64,000 bases of DNA from Halomonas elongata DSM 2581 (GCF_000196875.2 NC_014532.2:248001-312000); one strand, 5' to 3'; shown: positions 9,783 through 22,574, counted from the first letter of the stretch. Numbers and translations are program-made. Notes: generated from the letters alone by a model not told the origin.

Positions 9783-10937
9783 ATGATCATTTCAGCTGCC
9801 ACGGACTATCGCCAAGCCGCCAAGCGTCGTATTCCGCCCTTTCTCTTCCATTATGCCGACGGGGGCGCCTATGCTGAGCATACGCTGCGGCGCAACGTCG
9901 AGGATCTCGCCGACATTGCCTTGCGTCAGCGTGTGCTGAGGGATATGTCCACGCTGTCGCTGGAAACCGAGCTGTTTGGCGAATCTCTGGCGATGCCCGT
10001 TGCCCTGGCTCCCGTGGGGCTGACAGGAATGTATGCCAGGCGAGGTGAGGTGCAGGCAGCCAGGGCCGCCGCCAGCAAGGGCATACCATTCACCTTGTCC
10101 ACGGTATCGGTATGCCCCATCGACGAGGTGGCCTCTGCAGTGGATCGTCCTCTCTGGTTTCAGCTCTATGTGCTGAAGGACAGAGGTTTCATGCGGCACG
10201 TCCTGGAGCGAGCCAGGGAGGCTGGTATAAAGACGCTCGTCTTCACGGTCGACATGCCCGTACCGGGCGCACGCTATCGTGATGCCCATTCCGGGATGAG
10301 CGGCCGGCATGCAGCGATTCGGCGCATGCTTCAGGCCGTGACCCATCCGTCCTGGGCCTGGGACGTGGGCGTTCATGGCCGCCCGCATGACCTTGGTAAT
10401 GTATCGGATTACCGCGGTCAGCCGACGGAGCTCGAGGATTACATCGCCTGGCTCGGCGATAATTTCGATCCTTCCATCTCCTGGAAGGACCTGGAGTGGA
10501 TTCGCGAGTTCTGGGATGGGCCGATGATCATCAAGGGAATACTCGACCCCGAGGATGCCCGTGATGCTGTCCGTTTCGGGGCGGATGGCATCGTTGTTTC
10601 CAACCATGGTGGCCGTCAGCTCGATGGAGTGCCCTCCACCGCGCGGGCCCTGCCTGCCATCGCCGACGCAGTGAAGGACGACCTGGCCATCCTGGCCGAC
10701 TCCGGTGTGCGTAGTGGGCTGGATGTCGTGCGAATGATTGCCATGGGCGCCGATACCGTGTTGCTGGGGCGGGCCTTCGTCTATGCTCTCGCCACTGCCG
10801 GGGAGGCAGGCGTGGCCCATCTGCTCGAGCTGTTCGAAAAGGAGATGCGAGTCGCGATGACGCTCACCGGAGCGCGGAGCATCTCCGATCTTGGCATCGA
10901 TTCGCTGGTTGCGGGCTCGAGTCGCAGCGAGAGTTGA
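9783..10937 (+). CDS. lldD: FMN-dependent L-lactate dehydrogenase
   Basis: A 384-residue member of the FMN alpha-hydroxy-acid dehydrogenase family, nearly collinear with E. coli LldD (396 residues) from [20 protein letters not shown] onward. It oxidises L-lactate to pyruvate at the inner membrane and passes electrons to the quinone pool. Recognisable parts are [15 protein letters not shown], the phosphate and FMN-binding [14 protein letters not shown], and the catalytic histidine in [10 protein letters not shown]. The ATG aligns exactly with the E. coli start although the ribosome binding site is weak. No lactate permease gene is adjacent. The gene reads toward the rrn promoters and no clear terminator separates them. 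Confidence 0.96.
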   Translation: MIISAATDYRQAAKRRIPPFLFHYADGGAYAEHTLRRNVEDLADIALRQRVLRDMSTLSLETELFGESLAMPVALAPVGLTGMYARRGEVQAARAAASKGIPFTLSTVSVCPIDEVASAVDRPLWFQLYVLKDRGFMRHVLERAREAGIKTLVFTVDMPVPGARYRDAHSGMSGRHAAIRRMLQAVTHPSWAWDVGVHGRPHDLGNVSDYRGQPTELEDYIAWLGDNFDPSISWKDLEWIREFWDGPMIIKGILDPEDARDAVRFGADGIVVSNHGGRQLDGVPSTARALPAIADAVKDDLAILADSGVRSGLDVVRMIAMGADTVLLGRAFVYALATAGEAGVAHLLELFEKEMRVAMTLTGARSISDLGIDSLVAGSSRSES

Positions 10938-11059
10938 GCGTACTTTTTTGCGTCGTTTGGCGAGCAGGCTCTCTGGATTCGCCGGGACGCCTGCCGGCTG
11001 CACTGGGGAAGGTGCGCTGCGTCCTGACGAATGTCCTGAATGGGTCGCCAAAAAAGTGC

Positions 11060-11088
11060 TTGCGTCCTCGGCGCTGTATCCGTAAAGT
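11060..11088 (+). promoter_or_regulatory. rrn promoter, first of three in tandem
   Basis: TTGCGT and TAAAGT with a 17-bp spacer, preceded by a short A-run (aaaaaag) that could act as an UP element. It lies about 430 bp upstream of the 16S gene and about 120 bp after the lldD stop. This is the weakest of the three by consensus. Confidence 0.5.
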
Positions 11089-11188
11089 ACGCATCCGCTG
11101 CCGGCGACGGGCAACGTTGCAGGCGGTGAAGGGTGGCAGAAGCGCCTGTTTTTCTTAGGGTTTTTCGAATCGCTTCGAAATTCGCCGG

Positions 11189-11216
11189 TTGACAGGAACG
11201 CCGATTTCGGTAAAAT
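11189..11216 (+). promoter_or_regulatory. rrn promoter, second of three
   Basis: A perfect TTGACA and TAAAAT with a 16-bp spacer, followed by a GC-rich discriminator (GCTCGCC) as expected of a stringently controlled rRNA promoter. An AT-rich stretch directly upstream (11156-11182) could be an UP element. Confidence 0.75.
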
Positions 11217-11300
11217 GCTCGCCACTCGCTACCGAGCCCGCTGAGGGTTCAGTTCGGAGTCGCCTCAACGAGGTTTGTGTCGCTCTCGGCAAGATCGAGC

Positions 11301-11328
11301 TTGACGCCAGGCGCCGAATCGGTAGAAT
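11301..11328 (+). promoter_or_regulatory. rrn promoter, third of three
   Basis: TTGACG and TAGAAT with a 16-bp spacer. The -10 box is 112 bp after that of the second promoter, similar to the P1-P2 spacing of enterobacterial rrn operons. Confidence 0.65.
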
Positions 11329-11373
11329 ACGCCTTCCTCACGAGGCGCTGCGCCACGGGCCAGCAACGTGAGA

Positions 11374-11386
11374 TGCTCTTTAACAA
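11374..11386 (+). promoter_or_regulatory. boxA-type rRNA antitermination element in the 16S leader
   Basis: TGCTCTTTAACAA matches the rRNA boxA, where NusB-S10 load the antitermination complex on nascent pre-rRNA. A second copy of the same motif is at 13502-13515 in the spacer before the 23S gene. Confidence 0.75.
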
Positions 11387-11387
11387 T

Positions 11388-11403
11388 CGATCAGGTAATT
11401 CAT
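11388..11403 (+). other. 5' arm of the 16S RNase III processing stem
   Basis: CGATCAGGTAATTCAT is exactly complementary to 13096-13111 just after the 16S gene, and pairing continues with small bulges (GTGGGCGCTTG against the AAGTGCTCACA side). This long stem bracketing the 16S sequence is the standard RNase III substrate in pre-rRNA. Confidence 0.8.
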
Positions 11404-11521
11404 GTGGGCGCTTGTCGGGATGTCGGTGACCAGTCACCGAAAATCAAGACAAGCGACTCGTCAAACGAGACGTTTGAATCTTGAACCAGGTTTGGTTCCG
11501 CCTAAGGAACTATCAGACTTT

Positions 11522-13059
<1,538 letters not shown>

Positions 13060-13157
13060 ATCGACGACGTCCCCGGCACTCGGCAAGTGCTCACAATGAA
13101 TTACCTGATCGGCCAGAGCAAAGACTGTTTGGGTCGCGGACCCAGTGGTTGAAAGCC

Positions 13158-13234
<77 letters not shown>

Positions 13235-13343
13235 ATTTTATCCAGTTCTGCGTTATTTTGTGACTTGCCTAGCAGGCTAGGCGACGCCACAAAATGCCTT
13301 GACCTGAATAAAATTCTCCATGTCACGTATGACGGGCATCAGA

Positions 13344-13419
13344 GGGGCCTTAGCTCAGCTGGGAGAGCGCCTGCCTTGCACGCAGGAGGTCACCGGTTCG
13401 ATCCCGGTAGGCTCCACCA
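13344..13419 (+). tRNA. tRNA-Ala (TGC)
   Basis: A 76-nt cloverleaf with acceptor GGGGCCT pairing with AGGCTCC, anticodon TGC in the loop CTTGCAC, T-arm GGTTCGATCC and an encoded CCA. It follows tRNA-Ile by 109 bp. Confidence 0.97.
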
Positions 13420-13501
13420 CCCCAACAGTTGATGTGACAAGACCAGTCGCAAGTTTGTAGAAGAAAAGGTTTCTGCTGACTTCCGACTGTTCTTCGAACA
13501 G

Positions 13502-13515
13502 TCGCTCTTTAACAA
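13502..13515 (+). promoter_or_regulatory. boxA-type antitermination element in the 16S-23S spacer
   Basis: TCGCTCTTTAACAA repeats the leader boxA and lies about 110 bp before the 23S gene, as in other gammaproteobacterial rrn operons. Confidence 0.7.
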
Positions 13516-13624
13516 TGTAATCCTGCTGACAGTTCCTTTCGAAAGAAAGGACATATGAGATACGTCTCAAGCGTATCCGGCAATTGTCGTTGAGTCATCG
13601 CGACCAGACTCCTTCGGGTTATAT

Positions 13625-16513
<2,889 letters not shown>

Positions 16514-16594
16514 ATAACACCCAAGGAGTCTGGATGACAGACGACGCCGGGTACGCGAGAGACGTATCGTCAGCAGGGTTGCATTGATGTTTTT

Positions 16595-16711
16595 CGCCTG
16601 ACGACCATAGCGAGCGGGCACCACCTGAACCCATGCCGAACTCAGCAGTGAAACCGCTCAGCGCCGATGGTAGTGTGGGAGTTCCCATGCGAGAGTAGGT
16701 CATCGTCAGGC
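16595..16711 (+). rRNA. rrf: 5S ribosomal RNA
   Basis: About 117 nt. GCCTGACG at the 5' end pairs with CGTCAGGC at the 3' end, and the core ATGCCGAACTCAGCAGTGAA plus GATGGTAGTGTGGG is typical of gammaproteobacterial 5S rRNA. It is 81 bp after the 23S gene and is followed at once by a strong terminator. Confidence 0.97.
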
Positions 16712-16720
16712 ACTTATCTG

Positions 16721-16753
16721 AAAAATCCCCCGGTATCCCCGGGGGATTTTTTT
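16721..16753 (+). terminator. rrn operon intrinsic terminator
   Basis: AAAAATCCCCCGG and its complement form a 13-bp stem around a 5-nt loop, followed by a run of T residues. It begins ten bases after the 5S gene. Confidence 0.9.
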
Positions 16754-16923
16754 ATGTCAGTACGATGGGCTGTCATCGCATGCGAGAGTAGGGTGAGCGC
16801 CGCTCGGACAAGGTATTGCCTTGTCAGGCGCGAACGGGCGAGGTGGAAAGCCGCGATGCGGCGTCCCGAGCCCAGGCTCCAGGCCACGGCGTGGCCGTGG
16901 AGGCGTCAGGCATCTATCCCGAG
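16754..16923 (+). other. Structured gene-free interval between two terminators, with a 5S-like fragment
   Basis: No credible ORF is seen. At 16779-16792 the 14-mer CATGCGAGAGTAGG exactly repeats positions 16686-16699 of the 5S gene. ACAAGG-TATTG-CCTTGT near 16808-16824 can form a hairpin, as can the GGCCACGG / CCGTGG segment near 16880-16900. The interval ends in a second strong terminator. It may be the relic of a second 5S gene or rrn tail; a small RNA released by readthrough is possible but no internal promoter is visible. Confidence 0.4.
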
Positions 16924-16957
16924 AAAACCCCGGCTTCATGCGAAGTCGGGGTTTTTT
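16924..16957 (+). terminator. Second intrinsic terminator downstream of the rrn operon
   Basis: AAAACCCCGGCTTC pairs with GAAGTCGGGGTTTT (one G-U pair) around the loop ATGC, followed by six T residues. It lies about 200 bp after the first rrn terminator and about 100 bp before birA. Confidence 0.85.
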
Positions 16958-17003
16958 CATGTCTGGAGAAAGGCGCCATGACTCGGGTAGCGATAAGGCG
17001 AAT

Positions 17004-17032
17004 TTCCGGCGCTTGGCTTGTTCCGATAGAAT
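17004..17032 (+). promoter_or_regulatory. Candidate birA promoter
   Basis: TTCCGG and TAGAAT with a 17-bp spacer, 28 bp before the birA ATG. The -10 box is good and the -35 box poor. Confidence 0.4.
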
Positions 17033-17060
17033 ATGGGTTTTCCTTGGTTGGGGCCTGTGC

Positions 17061-18044
17061 ATGACCATCGGAGACCTGATCCGCTTGCTGAGCGATGGCG
17101 AGTTTCATTCCGGCGAACAGCTTGGAGAGCGGCTGGGTGTTTCACGTGCGGCAGTCTGGAAGCAGTTGCGTAAACTCGAGTCGCTGGGCATCCCCATGGA
17201 GGCGGTGAAGGGGCAGGGGTATCGTCTTGCCGAACCACTGGAGCTGCTCGATGGCAGTGTCATCGTTGCGGGCCTGCCGCGGGAGGCCCGGCGCTGTGTC
17301 ACGCGGTTGTTCGTCGAGGAAGTTCTGCCCTCGAGCAATCAGTTTCTTCGGGAGCGTTTCGGGCAGGGGGCTGGCCATGGCGAGGTCTGCCTGGTCGAAC
17401 AGCAGAGCGCCGGCAAGGGGCGCCGTGGACGGCCCTGGGTGACGCCGTGGGGGCGTACCCTGATGTTGTCGGTGGGATGGCGTTTTGAGTCCGGCATCGC
17501 GGCCCTGGAGGGGCTGAGCCTGGCCGTGGGCGTCGTTCTGTCCCAGGTGCTGGAGTCGCATGGCGTGAAGCCGCTACTCAAGTGGCCCAATGACGTATTG
17601 CTGGAAACCGAGACGGGCGGGCTCGGTAAGCTGGCCGGCATTCTGGTGGAAATGAGCGGGGATGCGGCGGGGCCTTGCGAGGTCGTGGTGGGGATCGGCA
17701 TCAATGTCGATTTGTCCGCCGCGTTCAGAGAGGGGATAGAGCAGCCGGTGTCGGCGGTGCGGGATCAGGCCCCGGATCTTGCCCGCAATCAGCTGGCCAT
17801 CGAGTTGCTGGCCCGTCTGATGCCGCTGCTGGCTGGCTTCGAGCATTCAGGGTTTGCGAGCTGGCAGGCAGAGTGGAACGCGCGTCATGCCTTTGCCGGT
17901 CAGGAAGTGGATGTCATCCAGGGTGAGCGCCGCGAAGTGGCCGTCGCCGAGCAGGTCGATGAGTCTGGGAATCTGTGGGTCAAGGATGCGTCGCGGCGTT
18001 GGAAGCTGGCCGGTGGCGAGATCAGCGTGCGGGGCCGTGTATGA
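17061..18044 (+). CDS. birA: Biotin--protein ligase / biotin operon repressor
   Basis: A 327-residue protein, close to E. coli BirA (321). Residues about 1-60 form a winged-helix DNA-binding domain (FHSGEQLGERLGVSRAAVWKQ), so it probably also represses biotin synthesis. The ligase domain has the biotinyl-AMP glycine loop in SAGKGRRGRPW and the catalytic-site KWPNDVLL, with a GIGINV strand and a C-terminal SH3-like domain. It activates biotin with ATP and attaches it to acetyl-CoA carboxylase. The ATG at 17061 is chosen because the domain begins there; the 80 upstream in-frame codons cover a terminator. Its TGA overlaps the coaX ATG (ATGA). Confidence 0.96.
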   Translation: MTIGDLIRLLSDGEFHSGEQLGERLGVSRAAVWKQLRKLESLGIPMEAVKGQGYRLAEPLELLDGSVIVAGLPREARRCVTRLFVEEVLPSSNQFLRERFGQGAGHGEVCLVEQQSAGKGRRGRPWVTPWGRTLMLSVGWRFESGIAALEGLSLAVGVVLSQVLESHGVKPLLKWPNDVLLETETGGLGKLAGILVEMSGDAAGPCEVVVGIGINVDLSAAFREGIEQPVSAVRDQAPDLARNQLAIELLARLMPLLAGFEHSGFASWQAEWNARHAFAGQEVDVIQGERREVAVAEQVDESGNLWVKDASRRWKLAGGEISVRGRV

Positions 18045-18880
18045 TTCTCGATCTGGATATCGGGAACACGCTGTCGAAATGGCGACTCAAGGATGCCGAC
18101 AGCAGTGAGATACGTTCCCGAGGGGCGGTCTGGACCCGTGAGGAGTGGCGTCCGGGGGCGGATATTCCGGACCTGGACGTCGTCGAATCGGTACGCATTT
18201 CCAGCGTGGCTCGTCAGGCGGTGCTCGCCCGCACGGTGAGCCTGTTGCGGCACCGGGTGGGAGGGGTTCATGTCGCCCGTTCCACGCCGGAGGCCCTGGG
18301 AGTGACCAATGGCTATGAGGAACCTGCGCGGCTGGGTGTCGATCGCTGGATGGGGGTGCTGGCAGGCTATCAGCTGGCGGGAGGGTGCTGCTCGGTGGAT
18401 TGTGGCAGTGCCATCACCATGGACTTCGTGCTGCCTGGCGGTCGACACCTAGGCGGTTACATCCTGCCGGGACTGCGCTTGATGAAGGAGAGTCTCCAGC
18501 TCGGTACTCGCAATGTGGCCATCGATCCGGACAGTGAGGCCGACGAGCTTCTGGAACCGGGTGTGCGTACCGTCGAGGCCGTCAATCATGGCATCTACAT
18601 GGCGGCGGTCAGTGCGGTGAATCGCATCTACAGTGAAGTGTGCGATCAGCAGGGCGTCGCTCTGCCGCTGCTGGTGACCGGAGGGGATGCGCGGGTGGTA
18701 TCCCGCGGCATTCAGGCGCCGCATGCCGTATGGCCCGACATGGTTTATGGTGGTCTCGAGGCCTGCTTTCCCTTGACGGCAGCCGAGCGTGCCGGTCGGA
18801 TGTCGGGGGCGCCGAGCGTGCCGCGGCCGGTGTCGCTAGAAAAGATTCGCGCTGGCCTTGCATTCTCCATGCTGCTTTGA
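18041..18880 (+). CDS. coaX: Type III pantothenate kinase
   Basis: A 279-residue cytosolic kinase of the ASKHA fold for the first step of coenzyme A synthesis, ATP plus pantothenate to 4'-phosphopantothenate. Visible motifs are the N-terminal phosphate loop DIGNT (residues 5-9), GVDRWMGV, SVDCGSAITMDF and GGYILPGL. Type III enzymes need a monovalent cation and are not inhibited by CoA. It is somewhat longer at the C-terminus than the roughly 250-residue norm. The start overlaps the birA stop by 4 bp, so the two are translationally coupled; birA-coaX before the tRNA-secE region is common in gammaproteobacteria. Confidence 0.95.
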   Translation: MILDLDIGNTLSKWRLKDADSSEIRSRGAVWTREEWRPGADIPDLDVVESVRISSVARQAVLARTVSLLRHRVGGVHVARSTPEALGVTNGYEEPARLGVDRWMGVLAGYQLAGGCCSVDCGSAITMDFVLPGGRHLGGYILPGLRLMKESLQLGTRNVAIDPDSEADELLEPGVRTVEAVNHGIYMAAVSAVNRIYSEVCDQQGVALPLLVTGGDARVVSRGIQAPHAVWPDMVYGGLEACFPLTAAERAGRMSGAPSVPRPVSLEKIRAGLAFSMLL

Positions 18881-18957
18881 CAGAATGCGTCGCGTTCCGG
18901 AGCGGCAGGCCCGTATTGACGAGGATGCCCTGTCAGGATGGTTGAGAAAACAATCAC

Positions 18958-18985
18958 TTGACACCGAAACATGGAGCTGTAAAAT
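18958..18985 (+). promoter_or_regulatory. Promoter of the tRNA Tyr-Gly-Thr transcript
   Basis: A perfect TTGACA and TAAAAT with a 16-bp spacer, 12 bp before the mature tRNA-Tyr 5' end and followed by GC-rich sequence. Confidence 0.8.
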
Positions 18986-18997
18986 GCTCCGCCAGTT

Positions 18998-19082
<85 letters not shown>

Positions 19083-19128
19083 GTTTTTGCCGTGCTCGCC
19101 TGGCGAGAATGGCGCGAGAGTTGGGCAG

Positions 19129-19202
<74 letters not shown>

Positions 19203-19232
19203 GTATTTAGGTATTTCGATACCTGTTGTTAT

Positions 19233-19307
19233 GCTCATGTAGCTCAGGGGTAGAGCACACCCTTGGTAAGGGTGAGGTCGACGGTTCAAATCCGTCCATG
19301 AGCTCCA
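19233..19307 (+). tRNA. tRNA-Thr (GGT)
   Basis: A 75-nt cloverleaf with acceptor GCTCATG pairing with CATGAGC, anticodon GGT in CTTGGTAA and encoded CCA. In most gammaproteobacteria a tuf gene follows here; in this window it does not. Confidence 0.96.
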
Positions 19308-19312
19308 TTGCG

Positions 19313-19345
19313 AAAAGGCGGGCGAATAGCTCGCCTTTTCTTTTT
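19313..19345 (+). terminator. Intrinsic terminator after tRNA-Thr
   Basis: AAAAGGCGGGC pairs with GCTCGCCTTTT (one G-U pair) around a 5-nt loop, followed by CTTTTT. It separates the Tyr-Gly-Thr unit from tRNA-Trp, exactly where tufB would be expected. Confidence 0.85.
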
Positions 19346-19373
19346 CTTCCGGAGGTGAGCGTGCCGGAGGGGG

Positions 19374-19402
19374 TTGCCAGGCGAGAAGGCTTTTGCTATC
19401 AT
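19374..19402 (+). promoter_or_regulatory. Promoter for tRNA-Trp (and probably secE-nusG)
   Basis: TTGCCA and TATCAT with a 17-bp spacer and a GC-rich discriminator, about 53 bp before the tRNA-Trp gene. Confidence 0.6.
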
Positions 19403-19454
19403 GGCGCCCGCTGTCGCTCAGGCACCGCTGCAAAGGCGGGCCTTGAAGGCATAC

Positions 19455-19530
<76 letters not shown>

Positions 19531-19533
19531 GTC

Positions 19534-19562
19534 TTCCCCAGGCTGGCAATATCCCGTATACT
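19534..19562 (+). promoter_or_regulatory. Candidate secE-nusG promoter
   Basis: TTCCCC and TATACT with a 17-bp spacer between tRNA-Trp and secE. The -10 box is good; the -35 box is weak. Confidence 0.4.
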
Positions 19563-19602
19563 GTCTTGTTTTCGATTGCTGCCCCTGAGGAGTCTCGTGG
19601 TC

Positions 19603-19971
19603 ATGAAACATAACGCCGAGGTGCAGGAGTCGCGCCACGACGGGCTCAAGTGGGCGGTTGTCGTCATTCTGTTGGTTCTGGCTGTGGTCGGCAATGCGTA
19701 CTTTGCCGACATGGCATTACTTTATCGTGTGCTCGGTGTCGTCGCGCTCAGCGTGGTGGCGGCGCTGGTGGCATTGACCACCACGAAGGGTCGCGAGCTG
19801 CTCGAGCTGGCCCGCAATGCGAAGAAGGAAATTCAGCGCGTTGTCTGGCCGACTCGTCCCGAAACCATTCAGACGACCGCCATCGTGCTGGTCGCTGTCC
19901 TGGTGGTGGGGCTGGTGCTGTGGCTCATCGACACGCTTCTTGGCTGGGCGATGTCCGGCGTCATTGGTTAG
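19603..19971 (+). CDS. secE: Preprotein translocase subunit SecE
   Basis: A 122-residue inner-membrane subunit of the SecYEG channel. Two N-terminal helices (about residues 16-34 and 40-58) precede the amphipathic helix with the conserved [16 protein letters not shown], then the essential third helix. This three-helix form is typical of gammaproteobacteria. The ATG at 19603 is ten bases from GAGGAG; an in-frame GTG at 19597 is only four bases from it, so the start could be two codons earlier. It precedes nusG by 8 bp. Confidence 0.93.
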   Translation: MKHNAEVQESRHDGLKWAVVVILLVLAVVGNAYFADMALLYRVLGVVALSVVAALVALTTTKGRELLELARNAKKEIQRVVWPTRPETIQTTAIVLVAVLVVGLVLWLIDTLLGWAMSGVIG

Positions 19972-19979
19972 GAGTCCGC

Positions 19980-20513
19980 ATGTCCAAGCGTTGGTACGTC
20001 GTACACGCCTATTCCGGCTTCGAGAAGCATGTCATGCGCTCGCTCACCGAGCGCGTGAAGCTGTATGGCATGGAGGATCGCTTCGGCGAGATCCTGGTGC
20101 CGACCGAAGAAGTCGTCGAAGTGCGTGACGGCAAACGCCGCAAGAGCGAGCGCAAATTCTATCCCGGCTATGTGCTGGTCGAGATGGAAATGGCCGATGA
20201 TACCTGGCACCTGGTCAATGAAACCCCGCGTGTCATGGGGTTCATCGGTGGCACCAAGGAAAAACCGGCGCCGATCACGCAGCGTGAAGCGGACGCCATT
20301 CTCAGTCGCGTCAAGGACGGTACTGAGCAGCCGCGGCCCAAGACCATGTTTGAGCCGGGGCAGTCGGTGCGTGTCATCGACGGACCTTTCGCCGATTTCA
20401 ATGGCGTGGTCGAGGAAGTCAACTACGACAAGAGCCGCTTGCAGGTCAGCGTGTTGATCTTCGGTCGTTCCACGCCCGTCGAGCTGGAATTCGCTCAGGT
20501 CGAGAAAGAGTGA
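19980..20513 (+). CDS. nusG: Transcription termination/antitermination factor NusG
   Basis: A 177-residue protein (E. coli 181) with an N-terminal NGN domain starting [17 protein letters not shown] that binds RNA polymerase, and a C-terminal KOW domain with [16 protein letters not shown]. It suppresses pausing, couples transcription to translation through S10 and helps Rho. The ATG begins in the AGGAGTCCGCATG context, 8 bp after secE, with which it forms an operon. Confidence 0.97.
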   Translation: MSKRWYVVHAYSGFEKHVMRSLTERVKLYGMEDRFGEILVPTEEVVEVRDGKRRKSERKFYPGYVLVEMEMADDTWHLVNETPRVMGFIGGTKEKPAPITQREADAILSRVKDGTEQPRPKTMFEPGQSVRVIDGPFADFNGVVEEVNYDKSRLQVSVLIFGRSTPVELEFAQVEKE

Positions 20514-20529
20514 CCCGAGCATGAAGGTG

Positions 20530-20549
20530 GCGGCCACCGCGGTGGCCGC
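20530..20549. repeat. Perfect 20-bp palindrome in the nusG-rplK gap
   Basis: GCGGCCACCG joined to CGGTGGCCGC forms a strong hairpin in the leader of the L11-L1 operon. E. coli regulates this operon by L1 binding near the start of rplK, but this sequence does not obviously look like that site. No T-run follows. Confidence 0.4.
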
Positions 20550-20595
20550 TTAATCCGGGGAGCCGCAAGGCGTTCGTACCCATCAGGAGCGTATT

Positions 20596-21027
20596 ATGGC
20601 CAAGAAAGTACAGGCTTACATCAAGCTGCAGGTTGCAGCTGGTAAGGCCAATCCGAGTCCCCCCGTGGGCCCCGCGCTGGGTCAGCACGGCGTCAACATC
20701 ATGGAATTCTGCAAGGCGTTCAACGCTGAGACGCAGAATCTCGAGCCGGGTCTGCCGACTCCGGTCGTGATCACCGTGTACTCCGACCGCAGCTTCACCT
20801 TCATCACCAAGACCCCGCCCGCGGCGGTCCTGCTGAAGAAGGCGGCTGGTATCAAGTCCGGCTCAGGCGAGCCGAACAAGAACAAGGTCGGTACCGTGAC
20901 CCGTGAGCAGCTCGAAGAGATTGCCCAGGCCAAGGAGCCGGATCTGACGGCTGCCGATCTCGACGCCGCGGTGCGTACCATTGCCGGTAGCGCCCGCAGC
21001 ATGGGCCTGAACGTGGAGGGTCTCTGA
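20596..21027 (+). CDS. rplK: 50S ribosomal protein L11
   Basis: A 143-residue protein (E. coli 142) with the N-terminal proline-rich domain ([17 protein letters not shown]) that contacts elongation factors and the C-terminal rRNA-binding domain ([12 protein letters not shown]). It binds the GTPase-associated region of 23S rRNA and is needed for RelA response. It is two bases upstream of rplA. Confidence 0.98.
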   Translation: MAKKVQAYIKLQVAAGKANPSPPVGPALGQHGVNIMEFCKAFNAETQNLEPGLPTPVVITVYSDRSFTFITKTPPAAVLLKKAAGIKSGSGEPNKNKVGTVTREQLEEIAQAKEPDLTAADLDAAVRTIAGSARSMGLNVEGL

Positions 21028-21029
21028 TC

Positions 21030-21722
21030 ATGGCTAAGCTGACCAAACGTGCAAAGCTGTTCCGTGAAAAGGTCGACCCGAACAAGGCGTACAGCCTGGA
21101 CGAGGCCGTCGCGCTGCTTTCCGAACTGTCCAACGTGAAGTTCAAGGAATCCGTCGACGTCGCCATCAACCTGGGTGTCGATCCGCGTAAATCCGACCAG
21201 GTCGTGCGTGGCGCCACCGTCATGCCCAATGGCACTGGCAAGGACGTGCGTGTTGCCGTCTTTACCCAGGGCGCCAACGCCGATGCCGCCAAGGAAGCCG
21301 GTGCCGATATCGTCGGCATGGACGACCTGGCCGAGCAGGTCAAGAAGGGCCAGCTCGATTTCGACGTGGTCATCGCCTCGCCGGATGCCATGCGTGTCGT
21401 CGGCCAGCTGGGCCAGATTCTCGGTCCGCGTGGCCTGATGCCGAACCCCAAGGTCGGCACCGTGACGCCTGACGTCGCCACCGCGGTCAAGAACGCCAAG
21501 GCCGGCCAGGTGCGCTTCCGTACCGACAAGAACGGCATCATCCACACCACTCTGGGCAAGGTCGACTTCGACGCTGCCGCTATCCAGGGCAACCTGGAGG
21601 CGCTGATCGCCGACCTGAAGAAGCTCAAGCCGAGCACGTCCAAGGGTGTGTATTTCAAGAAGGTCTCCCTGTCCACCACCATGGGCCCGGGTCTGACCGT
21701 CGACCATTCCGCGCTGGTCTGA
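21030..21722 (+). CDS. rplA: 50S ribosomal protein L1
   Basis: A 230-residue protein with the signature [15 protein letters not shown]. It forms the L1 stalk that helps release deacylated tRNA, and in E. coli it represses the L11 operon by binding its mRNA. It begins two bases after rplK and is followed by a 259-bp leader region before rplJ. Confidence 0.98.
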   Translation: MAKLTKRAKLFREKVDPNKAYSLDEAVALLSELSNVKFKESVDVAINLGVDPRKSDQVVRGATVMPNGTGKDVRVAVFTQGANADAAKEAGADIVGMDDLAEQVKKGQLDFDVVIASPDAMRVVGQLGQILGPRGLMPNPKVGTVTPDVATAVKNAKAGQVRFRTDKNGIIHTTLGKVDFDAAAIQGNLEALIADLKKLKPSTSKGVYFKKVSLSTTMGPGLTVDHSALV

Positions 21723-21789
21723 ATCGCGGAGCAGTAAGAGGCAAGTAACTTTGCGGTCCCCGTGCGCTGTTTCGACAAGAGCCGGCGGG

Positions 21790-21868
21790 GCACCGTCAAA
21801 GACCGCAGGTGCCGCCTTCACGCAGGGCGGCTTAATCATCCCGAAGGGGAGGCCTGCGCAGATGGTGT
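21790..21868 (+). promoter_or_regulatory. L10-type ribosomal protein leader RNA
   Basis: Nested pairings define the element: GCAGG with CCTGC, GCCGCC with GGCGGC, and a small CCC-GAAG-GGG hairpin, with unpaired AGACCGCAGGTG and CTTAATC segments as in the E. coli L10 leader. In E. coli the L10-(L7/L12)4 complex binds here and represses rplJL translation. It lies about 115 bases before the rplJ start. Confidence 0.75.
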
Positions 21869-21904
21869 GGCCGCCAGATGTCTGGTGAGCACCATCACCC
21901 AGGA

Positions 21905-21926
21905 CCCTCGCCGCTTGCGGTGAGGG
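21905..21926 (+). promoter_or_regulatory. Hairpin between L10 leader and rplJ start
   Basis: CCCTCGCCGC pairs with GCGGTGAGGG around TT (one G-U pair), 55 bp before the rplJ GTG. It probably belongs to the switch that couples the leader fold to exposure of the rplJ ribosome binding site. Confidence 0.45.
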
Positions 21927-21981
21927 AGATGGTAACCACCGGAATGCTCTTGTGAGGTTCCGGCACGAAGGAGTGATCACT

Positions 21982-22485
21982 GTGCCACTAGCACTCGAAG
22001 GCAAGAAAGCGATTGTTGCCGAGGTCAGTGAAGCGGCCAAGGATGCTCTCTCCGTCGTTGTTGCCGATTCTCGTGGTGTCTCGGTCGACAAGATGACCGA
22101 CCTGCGCAAGCAGGCTCGCGAGAATGGCGTGCAGATCCGTGTTGTGCGCAACACCCTGGCACGCCGCGCCCTGGAGGGCACTCAGTGGGAGTGCCTGAAT
22201 GAAAGCTTCGTGGGTCCGACTCTGTTGGCCTTCTCCACCGACCATCCGGGCGCTGCCGCCCGTTTGTTCAAGGAGTTCGGCAAGACGGAGAAGGAATTCG
22301 AAGTCAAGGCGCTGGCCTACGAAGGCGAGTTCATCCCGGCAAGCGACCTGGACCGACTGGCGACCCTGCCGACTCATGACGAGGCCATCGCCAAGCTGAT
22401 GTCCGTCATGAAGGAAGCGTCCGCCGGCAAGCTGGTTCGTACGCTGGCTGCGCTGCGTGACCAGAAGCAGGAAGAAGCCGCCTGA
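21982..22485 (+). CDS. rplJ: 50S ribosomal protein L10
   Basis: A 167-residue protein (E. coli 165) that anchors L7/L12 dimers to 23S rRNA, with the RNA-binding segment [17 protein letters not shown] text ([15 protein letters not shown]) and a C-terminal helix for L7/L12. The GTG at 21982 is chosen: AAGGAG lies eight bases upstream and the protein then begins with the expected [11 protein letters not shown]. Ten extra upstream codons in frame run through this ribosome binding site and are unlikely. Confidence 0.96.
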   Translation: MPLALEGKKAIVAEVSEAAKDALSVVVADSRGVSVDKMTDLRKQARENGVQIRVVRNTLARRALEGTQWECLNESFVGPTLLAFSTDHPGAAARLFKEFGKTEKEFEVKALAYEGEFIPASDLDRLATLPTHDEAIAKLMSVMKEASAGKLVRTLAALRDQKQEEAA

Positions 22486-22574
22486 GCGACGAGCCCAGGC
22501 CCGTCACGCGAATCGAACATTGAATCATCGAGTCGTCGGACTTCCGAGACTCCCGCAAAGTTAGGAACGTGAAA

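Noticed and set aside
16821..17060. 80-codon N-terminal extension of birA
   Set aside because: It runs through an intrinsic terminator and the probable promoter; the BirA winged helix begins right at the ATG at 17061.
19308..19454. A degraded tufB remnant between tRNA-Thr and tRNA-Trp
   Set aside because: No segment resembles tuf; the interval is only a terminator, a promoter and a short leader.
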